Shown piece by piece: positions 59,401-64,000 of a stretch of DNA of 64,000 nucleotides (position 1 is the stretch's first letter; each line of letters begins with the position of its first letter). Below the pieces are notes generated by a model that made no database searches, was not told the origin of the DNA, and saw only the letters and a program-made list of their open reading frames with translations. The position numbers and the translations under genes were made by a program. The DNA is from Stratiolaelaps scimitus (Eukaryota; Arthropoda; Arachnida; Mesostigmata; Laelapidae): NCBI GenBank assembly GCA_019614645.1, contig JABWDB010000001.1:31224269-31288268 (forward strand). The letters run 5' to 3'.

Positions 59401-61736
59401 CCTCCTTGACACCAATTCCTAATATAATAATTAGGAATTATTTCTAGGAATTATTTGGGGGGGGAATTAGCTGGGGACCGGGTCTGAGGCCGACATTGTC
59501 CCGAGGAAGGCGATGGCATTGCCTCTCTGCACAGCAAGGGACAGGCGTTGTAGAAGGAAAGGTCCTGCGTGCTTGTCCCCGGAGGCGCGGATCAGTCTAT
59601 GGTAGACCCCTTCGAGGAATTTGCCAGTGAGGGGGCTGTGCCCGCCTAAGGTCTCAAAAGCAAGGGGGCAAATGTGGTGGGTTGCCTGGAGTGTGGCATC
59701 TGTGAACAGATCCACATCTTTCGATTCGCCATCCATGCTATGCTAATGAAAGTAATATTTCACTTCCTCATTGTTTCTCTATAGGTACTTCACAATAGGC
59801 ACATTGTTAGTCTACTCGATTTGTTGCGCCTTCCTGCATAAACTCGACAAACAACTACCGGGTCGCGACGATGAGGTTTCTCGAGGCATATTTGAGTACA
59901 TCTGGTTTTGGTTCTCTAGACTCTTCGCGCAACGTAAGTTTACGAAGGACAGCAATATTATCAATATTATTACGCCACCATATACTGAAATATCCTAAAA
60001 TGTCCAAACGAAAAACGCGGTTTTATTTCATTTACGTGCTTGCATCATTGCACCTTCCGACGTTAGGATCTGCACCATTGAGTCCGCCTTTTCTGATCTC
60101 TAAGCTGCGTTTCCAACTTCCCCCGTTCTGATTTCTTGCAGCGGACTTCACACCCCGCCGATTCTGGCTGCGATGGTGCGCTATTCTTTTTATGCTACCC
60201 ACAAGCCTGATGCTCATAAACGCCCTTGAAGGCGATCTGAAGGGCAGTCTTGTATTCAAGAATGAAGTGGATCACGTCAATTATTTCGCGGACATATTTC
60301 GCTTTCGAGGCATGCGAATGGTCACTGAGAAAAGTTCCGTGCTCACCACTATGTTCACGCGGAGTCGAGATCCGTTCATGGTGAAATTAGCTGAAAGACT
60401 CGATGAGCGCCGTGGTGTCCTTTCAGGCGAAAAGCTCGATTCGCTTGTAGAAGAGATATTGAACCGAAAGGCAAGTTGTAACAATCATCTTTTATGTAAT
60501 AAGCATGTACGTTATTTTTGAATATTGTGTTCTCCTTTGAGTAATCTAGACTTGGCTTATTCGTAAACTTCCTAATTGGATTTGAGAAGGATACTTCGAT
60601 GGCGGATAAAAGCCTTAATAGCGAGGCACATAAGCTAATGTGCCTCCGATACTTTACGATTTCTTGCTGTCGACATTGAGACGTCTTTCTGTTTCGTAAA
60701 CCCGAGTAAAGTTGCATAATTTTCATATTCTGTGTACAAATTCACATAAGACAAAAGTGTTATTGGCATAAGTTGAGTACATCGTGGTCACTTTTACAAA
60801 AGGCAAAAATCAAGCACCGGTGAGTTGGTACTTCTGAATACGATTAGATTGGCGGGCGATACCGAACGGTTTTCATTCTGTCAAACTTTACTCCATCATT
60901 ATGTAATCTGTACAGGTCGTAGTTCTCACAGCTCATCCACTGGCGAAATCAATCATAACCACCGTCGCTCGTCAGACTGGCCGTTGCCCAAACGTCAAAG
61001 CTAGCGCCGGGTACATAACTACCGTTACTATTGCAATGCCGATGGGTCTTCATCTACCAAAACATATTCGGGAGCGCATCCAGAACGCGTACGTAGAGAC
61101 CACATATTGTCCTAAACGAACCTTAAACTCGGTTCACTTAATCCTTTGTAGCATTTCTCGGTTTTTGATTCCCTTCTCCCTCTTCATTATATAAGCTGGA
61201 TACAGCCGTTTTTTTGAGCGTTTACCGTTGATGCATGCAATTTAAACCTCTGCATGAATTTTACATAAATACTTAAGTAGAAATTGTTGTACCGTACTAG
61301 AGCCTTGGCTAGGACCTCGTGTTTTTTTTTCAACACGCTGATCACCCCTCAAATTGTGAAAGTTCAAATTTGCAAGCGATTTCCCTCCTAATTGCCTAGC
61401 AGTCGAATTGGATGGCCCTGCTAATCTCATCGTCAACCTCTCTGCTCGTTACTTTGACTTGTCGGTTTTGTTACTTTCACTAGTGTTTTTCGCATACTTG
61501 AGTCATCTGTCTACCACCAAGCGCTTAGTTCCCGAGTGCACCTTGCCACCCGCTGCGATTCGCGTCCCCGAGCCGAAGGGGAGCCTTTAGAAGCGCTCGG
61601 AGTGTCGGACCTCGAGGGCGTCATCTATCTGTACTTCATTGGAAGTTTTGCATCTCTTCTTGCTTTCGTAGCAGAGATCATCTGGACTCACACTCGACGT
61701 GCTTGGTGCATACGTACCAGGCAGCACCATGTTTAA
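54113..61736 (+). CDS. ionotropic receptor (IR)-type ligand-gated channel, eight exons, N-terminus missing
   Basis: Join of 54113-54360, 54962-55065, 55626-55716, 56619-56782, 59785-59933, 60142-60470, 60916-61088 and 61484-61736: 1511 bp, 503 residues from the first partial codon. IRs are divergent ionotropic glutamate receptors used in arthropod chemosensation, placed in the dendrite membrane as multi-subunit cation channels. Features: ligand-binding lobe S1 (LRIAGFSFPPFIQW ... FGLPQKNGTFDGVLGYI, ~residues 78-150) and the ligand-contact Arg position at R163 (LARDGYFDYHTP). Then come SFIDPWGFVSAFEPTVW, TM1 (204-222), a pore loop ending FWFSRLFAQP (240-253), TM2 (260-280), lobe S2 (~280-420) and TM3 (466-487) in ALGVSDLEGVIYLYFIGSF, the typical IR end. 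All phases agree. One intron is GC-AG. It is not IR25a, because there is no long N-terminal domain. The start exon is not established. Confidence 0.88.
54361..54961 (+). other. IR intron A-B
   Basis: 601 bp, GT-AG; contains a LINE 3' tail at 54570-54632. Confidence 0.65.
54570..54632 (+). mobile_element. CR1/L2-like LINE 3' tail with TTATG repeats
   Basis: GAGAACTTAAGCATTGTAAA, ATTGCAGTTCCGAAAATAAA and then three TTATG-type units. Same family as the tails at 3710, 9581 and 57690. Confidence 0.7.
54962..55065 (+). CDS. IR gene, exon B
   Basis: 104 bp encoding FPPFIQWTDLGDGTIRLEGP and FVIFVTTISRFLKA. Acceptor TGCAAATAG, donor GTAAGT. The PPF ... G ... L ... LK pattern is characteristic of IR lobe S1. 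Confidence 0.85.
55626..55716 (+). CDS. IR gene, exon C
   Basis: 91 bp, acceptor GCATTTCCAG, donor GTCAGT. FGLPQKNGTFDGVLGYIQRK matches the conserved NG.(W/F)DG(V/M)(V/I/L)G stretch of IRs. Confidence 0.85.
56094..56248 (-). mobile_element. non-LTR retrotransposon 3' end (copy R5)
   Basis: The minus strand ends the tail domain (AGAGGCAATGCCATCGCCTT), followed by the C-rich 3' UTR and GTATGTTTGAATA. AGTTTACTATATA occurs on both sides (near 56088 and 56247), consistent with a target-site duplication plus an AT-rich 3' tail. Confidence 0.75.
56619..56782 (+). CDS. IR gene, exon D
   Basis: 164 bp. Acceptor CAATTAG is weak, but it alone satisfies the phase. Donor GTAGGT. It encodes KADIFAALSAPNLARDGYFD ... 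SFIDPWGFVSAFEPTV(W), including the Arg that in ionotropic receptors contacts the ligand carboxylate. Confidence 0.85.
56850..57560 (-). mobile_element. non-LTR retrotransposon fragment with reverse-transcriptase pieces (copy R6)
   Basis: Broken frames on the minus strand show RT palm pieces (GFSRGTRLFCLDLWPLIAFF and then GDPATVASDVQRVLDYEGS, GFALNPAKCEVFSLNP). They are followed by ASLRSVADMVSTRS, LPVSFAQGGRRASTLRT and DAWDSTIVDILAPFYMSHCA. This is the C-terminal order expected just upstream of the tail domain; the tail itself is absent here. Several frameshifts; dead. Confidence 0.65.
57680..59345 (-). mobile_element. 5'-truncated CR1/L2-like LINE, reverse transcriptase with frameshifts
   Basis: Three minus-strand frames in order: 59335-58505 (276 aa), 58497-58075 (140 aa) and 58102-57869 (77 aa). 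Reverse-transcriptase boxes seen: NYRPISLVDYLSKVIEK, QFGFRRRRST, FLDVSAAFNCLSH (motif A Asp), GIPQGPILGP and YADDTTLLF (catalytic Asp pair kept), then thumb-side VRCLGLVLSEKLRWKDHLSS and SYGISVWGEGY. The endonuclease part is missing (5' truncation at about 59345). The 3' end has GAGAACTTAAGCGTTGTAAT and tandem TTGAA units near 57690-57710. At least two frameshifts, so it is not autonomous. Confidence 0.85.
59400..59742 (-). mobile_element. non-LTR retrotransposon 3' end (copy R7)
   Basis: An 89-aa frame, MDGESKDVDLFTDATLQATH and CPLAFETLGGHSPLTGKFLE ... LAVQRGNAIAFLGTMSASDP, then a C-rich 3' UTR. The terminal GTATGTTTGAATAAA is lost. It abuts the 5' break of the LINE at 59345. Confidence 0.8.
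59785..59933 (+). CDS. IR gene, exon E (TM1 and pore)
   Basis: 149 bp, acceptor TTTCTCTATAG, donor GTAAGT. The first base completes the Trp codon split from exon D. It encodes YFTIGTLLVYSICCAFLHKL and the pore helix EYIWFWFSRLFAQ. Confidence 0.9.
60142..60470 (+). CDS. IR gene, exon F (TM2 and start of S2)
   Basis: 329 bp, acceptor ATTTCTTGCAG. PDFTPRRFWLRWCAILF leads into TM2, followed by the first half of lobe S2 (FADIFRFRGMRMVTEKSS ... SLVEEILNRK). The donor is GCAAGT, a GC-type donor, and it gives the phase that exon G needs. Reading through instead would add SCNNHL and then stop. Confidence 0.88.
60916..61088 (+). CDS. IR gene, exon G (S2)
   Basis: 173 bp, acceptor AATCTGTACAG, donor GTACGT. 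Encodes VVVLTAHPLAKSIITTVARQ ... IAMPMGLHLPKHIRERIQN(A), the second half of S2. Confidence 0.88.
61484..61736 (+). CDS. IR gene, last exon H (TM3)
   Basis: 253 bp, acceptor TTACTTTCACTAG, ending at TAA. Encodes VFRILESSVYHQALSSRV, a Cys near residue 444, the DLEGVIYLYFIGSFASLL helix and a short basic cytosolic tail. Confidence 0.9.
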
Positions 61737-62034
61737 TCTGTTCATTTCTTCTTTCAGCACACAGGGGCGATTTTAGATGCTACTAGCATCTCCTGAGAGC
61801 ATATTTAAATCATGAATTTCATCTACAAATAACAAACCAGGTTTTATAGTTACTATTGCATTGCATTCGTGGAAATTTACCGTGACATGCAAACCCATAT
61901 GGCTATAAACGAGGGCTGTATAACAAAAATTCCTGTGAAATAAACAAAACAGGCATCCTTTGCTTCGGAGAGTTTGTCTTCGCAAGACGTCCCGATCTAT
62001 CCTTTACAGTGATAGTTCGCTTCGCTGGCTTACC
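61737..62034. other. 3' flank of the IR gene
   Basis: Contains the likely 3' UTR with a polyadenylation signal at 61939-61944. A minus-strand frame (61773-61985) has a fair acceptor (TTTGTTTATTTCACAG) but no recognisable product. Confidence 0.5.
61939..61944 (+). terminator. candidate polyadenylation signal of the IR gene
   Basis: AATAAA 203 bases after the stop codon, the first canonical signal downstream on the plus strand that I noticed. Confidence 0.4.
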
Positions 62035-62620
62035 CAGAGTGAGTCTACAAATCAGATTCAAGACCTTCGTACAGGGATATGTTGAAATTGTAATTGTGCA
62101 CGCGTACGTTTAGCACAATTCGTTGCTTAGTTAGCATTTTTATTTGGTACTGTAATAAAGTCATCTAGACGCGAAAAGCTTTATTTATCACAAGCAGCCC
62201 ATTGTCTGTTCTCGGAGGAGTAATTCCAAAAGGTATATATATATAAAATATCAAGATAATCCCTTCGAGGAGTTATATTATATTTAAAGAAATATTCTTT
62301 GCCTCTGGTTTACAAACATTTTATATGTAAAACTGTTTGCAAATTGTTTTCGAACTTGCTCAAACACCCGAATTTCCTCAAAATTATCTGTCCAGAGCTT
62401 AGATTTGTGCAAAGCTAGTATAAAACCGAGCGCACCAATTCTTGTCGTTGCTGCTATGGGATAGTGGTATTGCCATAAAAGCACTTGTCTCGTCCAAGGT
62501 CTTAGTTCGTGTACTTTTTGTCCGACAACTGTAATCAACGGGAATGTGAGCCCGGTAACCCTAAACAAACTATTGAACATTATGAAGTTATACGGATGTG
62601 TTACGTATATATTTCATTCT
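62035..62620. repeat. duplicated segment, copy B
   Basis: Counterpart of 49850-50795 in the same orientation, without the R3 insertion. Starts just downstream of the IR gene. Confidence 0.75.
62284..62580 (-). CDS. possible first exon of a minus-strand gene, unknown (membrane-receptor-like)
   Basis: A 98-aa frame from ATG (62580). It begins MFNSLFRVTGLTFPLITV and continues RPWTRQVLLWQYHYP, a hydrophobic stretch (IGALGFILAL) and FEQVRKQFANSFTYKMF. A donor-like GTAAAC follows MF. The hydrophobic-segment pattern recalls the N-terminal half of arthropod gustatory-type receptors, but no diagnostic motif is visible. A decayed homolog at 50411-50758 shows the sequence once belonged to a duplicated unit. 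It could itself be a relic that happens to stay open. Confidence 0.3.
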   Translation of the reverse strand: MFNSLFRVTGLTFPLITVVGQKVHELRPWTRQVLLWQYHYPIAATTRIGALGFILALHKSKLWTDNFEEIRVFEQVRKQFANSFTYKMFVNQRQRIFL

Positions 62621-62904
62621 ATATGAAATATATCGGATATTTCAGATATTGGTTATGAGCCCTATGACCATCTTTGTCCAGTTGAGACCTTCAACTTCAT
62701 ACCTGGTGGATAATGTTCTTCATATGAATGGTTACTGCCAGGATCTAAATCCTTTCGTTGCGTCATCTAAGACAGATGCCTTTAGCGATAGCACGTTGTT
62801 GGAAAAGTAATGCGACCCCGGTTTAGTCATTTTACACAGAATCCCAGAATGGATCATCCTGGAAACGTTCAAGCCCATCTGAATTAAACGTTAACCCTGG
62901 CTAT
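62621..62904. other. noncoding DNA
   Basis: No recognisable feature; similarity between the two duplicated segments fades out here. Confidence 0.4.
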
Positions 62905-63800
62905 TATATTTATTCAAACATACAATAATTATTAATTATTTCTAGGTATTACCGAGGCCATCCCAAACGAGGTGCTGGCCTCGGTGGAAGGGGATAAGAG
63001 TGGGGCCGTCAGGGCGGCGCCCGTCGGAAGTGTCGAGGCCCTGTGGCTTCCTTGAGCGAGGGATACCGGCGGAGTGGGGGCCCTCCCGAGCGTGTCATTA
63101 AGCATAGTGTGTCGCGGATGGCGACAGGCGCTGAGCTCGCACGAGAGTCCGTGGTTGCCATTCGTTGCGACAGGGTCCCCGCAACGCTCGCAGCTGTGGG
63201 TCACAACCACAGGGGCCCCGAGGCGGAGGCCCACACAGAAGCTGAGGGAGAGATCGTCGAGAGCAGTGCCAAGGGACGAGGAGGGCAGCGCGTGGAGCCA
63301 TGCCCCCGCGCCAGGCCTGTCGACAGCCCGGACACGGTCTGGTCAAGGGCAGCTTCACGGGAAACCGAGAGGTGGGCGAAAGCTTCGGGGGAGGACTGAA
63401 GCAACCATGTCGGCGACCGCCGTAAGCGACGCTGCGTAGGAAACGTCAGCAAAGCGGAGCTCGGAGCTCCGCTCGGACCTGATGACGGCGTTGTCCATAA
63501 TAAGATGGGAAGGGCAACGATAGGCCAGGTCAACCAGAGGGAAGAGGCCAGGGACGTGCTCAGCAACCTCTCGCAGAACGAGATCCCGGTGGACCGTGTT
63601 GAAGACATGAAATCGAGCTTAACAGGCGATCTTAACAGCCAGGCGGCGGATCGGTAGAGCACAGGGCCCGGGCAGCACCGGAGATGTCACCCTCGGGAGA
63701 GTTTTGCGAGGCGATACGCCCAGCCATCTGGCCCGTAGCCGTGGGCGGAGTGCGAGGACCGCGAGGGTGATGACGACGCAAGCGGTACTCCAAGCGCGCC
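62905..63800 (-). mobile_element. non-LTR retrotransposon fragment (copy R8), frameshifted and internally deleted
   Basis: On the minus strand: a reverse-transcriptase start with FNTVHRDLVLREVAEHVPG and LFPLVDLAYR (63620-63500), then ASLTAVADMVAS. After a gap come GLRLGAPVVVTHSCERCG, DPVATNGNHGLSC (63234-63140, a Cys/His cluster) and PPVSLAQGSHRASTLPTG. The 3' end has the family signature GTATGTTTGAATAAATATA at 62905-62930, but the tail domain is lost. It ties the tail-only copies R1-R5 and R7 to a full element. Confidence 0.75.
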
Positions 63801-64000
63801 CCGCTTCCTCAACGCAAGGTAGGAGTGTACCCCTAAGGCACTGTCGACATATTCGTCGTATGCAAAGATTTGTAAATATTTTACTCAAGTTGATTCCAAA
63901 TTTTTTCCGGTATTTTAGACTCACCGTGACCTACAAACAGCTGAACAAAATGGAATTTTTTTAGTGAACACCAGTATCCAGATGAATTAATTTGGATTGA
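63801..64000. other. noncoding window edge
   Basis: Short AT-rich stretch; nothing recognisable. Confidence 0.4.

Larger units (their letters stand above)
56783..59784 (+). other. IR intron D-E, packed with retrotransposons
   Basis: 3.0 kb, GT-AG. It contains R6 (56850-57560), a CR1/L2-like LINE (57680-59345) and R7 (59400-59742), all on the minus strand relative to the host gene. Confidence 0.85.

Noticed and set aside
63043..63662. Long open frames on both strands at 63.0-63.7 kb
   Set aside because: Shadows of the GC-rich, frameshifted retrotransposon R8.
1..64000. CRISPR arrays, bacterial operons, rRNA genes
   Set aside because: None seen; introns and eukaryotic transposons show this is animal nuclear DNA.

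Overview
The window is animal nuclear DNA with introns. Two spliced protein genes can be rebuilt exon by exon with matching splice phases: a mitochondrial carrier of the SLC25A16 type (minus strand, 26920-42770) and an ionotropic-receptor (IR) type chemosensory channel (plus strand, 54113-61736). IRs are known from protostomes. Together with mariner elements, CR1/L2-like LINEs, tRNA-derived SINEs and many TA/CT microsatellites, this points to an arthropod. A mite or tick (for example a mesostigmatid such as Varroa) is my guess from general character, not something the sequence proves.

Layout. 1-26.9 kb: no gene I can support. GC-rich, triplet-repeat-laden blocks (1-3, 11.3-13.9, 18.8-20.9 kb) alternate with AT-rich DNA carrying SINEs, LINE 3' tails and microsatellites; there is one TATA/initiator-like promoter at 5.8 kb. 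26.9-42.8 kb: five coding exons of the SLC25A16-like carrier (314 aa). Intron 3 holds an unspliced 243-aa ORF on the opposite strand and a decayed mariner. 42.8-49.8 kb: GC-rich DNA upstream of the carrier, a candidate N-terminal exon (plus, 44.3 kb), two perfect hairpins (45.87 and 45.99 kb) and a glutamine-rich terminal exon of an unknown gene (minus, 47.45-48.0 kb). 49.85-53.05 kb: a segment duplicated again at 62.0-62.6 kb, two retrotransposon tail copies, a LINE remnant, a SINE and a truncated mariner. 54.1-61.7 kb: eight IR exons; the 3-kb intron between the fourth and fifth is packed with non-LTR retrotransposons. 61.7-64 kb: the second copy of the duplicated segment and another retrotransposon fragment.

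Repeat biology is the richest layer. One non-LTR family (eight pieces, R1-R8) ends in a conserved protein tail (LAFETLGGH ... QRGNAIAFLGT). It mostly leaves 5'-truncated copies with target-site duplications, one of them with a matching empty site in a duplicated segment. A second, CR1/L2-like family leaves 3' tails, each ending in a different short tandem repeat. A tRNA-derived SINE family has at least nine pieces, one with a perfect 17-bp target-site duplication. No bacterial-type system, CRISPR array, rRNA or intact tRNA gene was seen.
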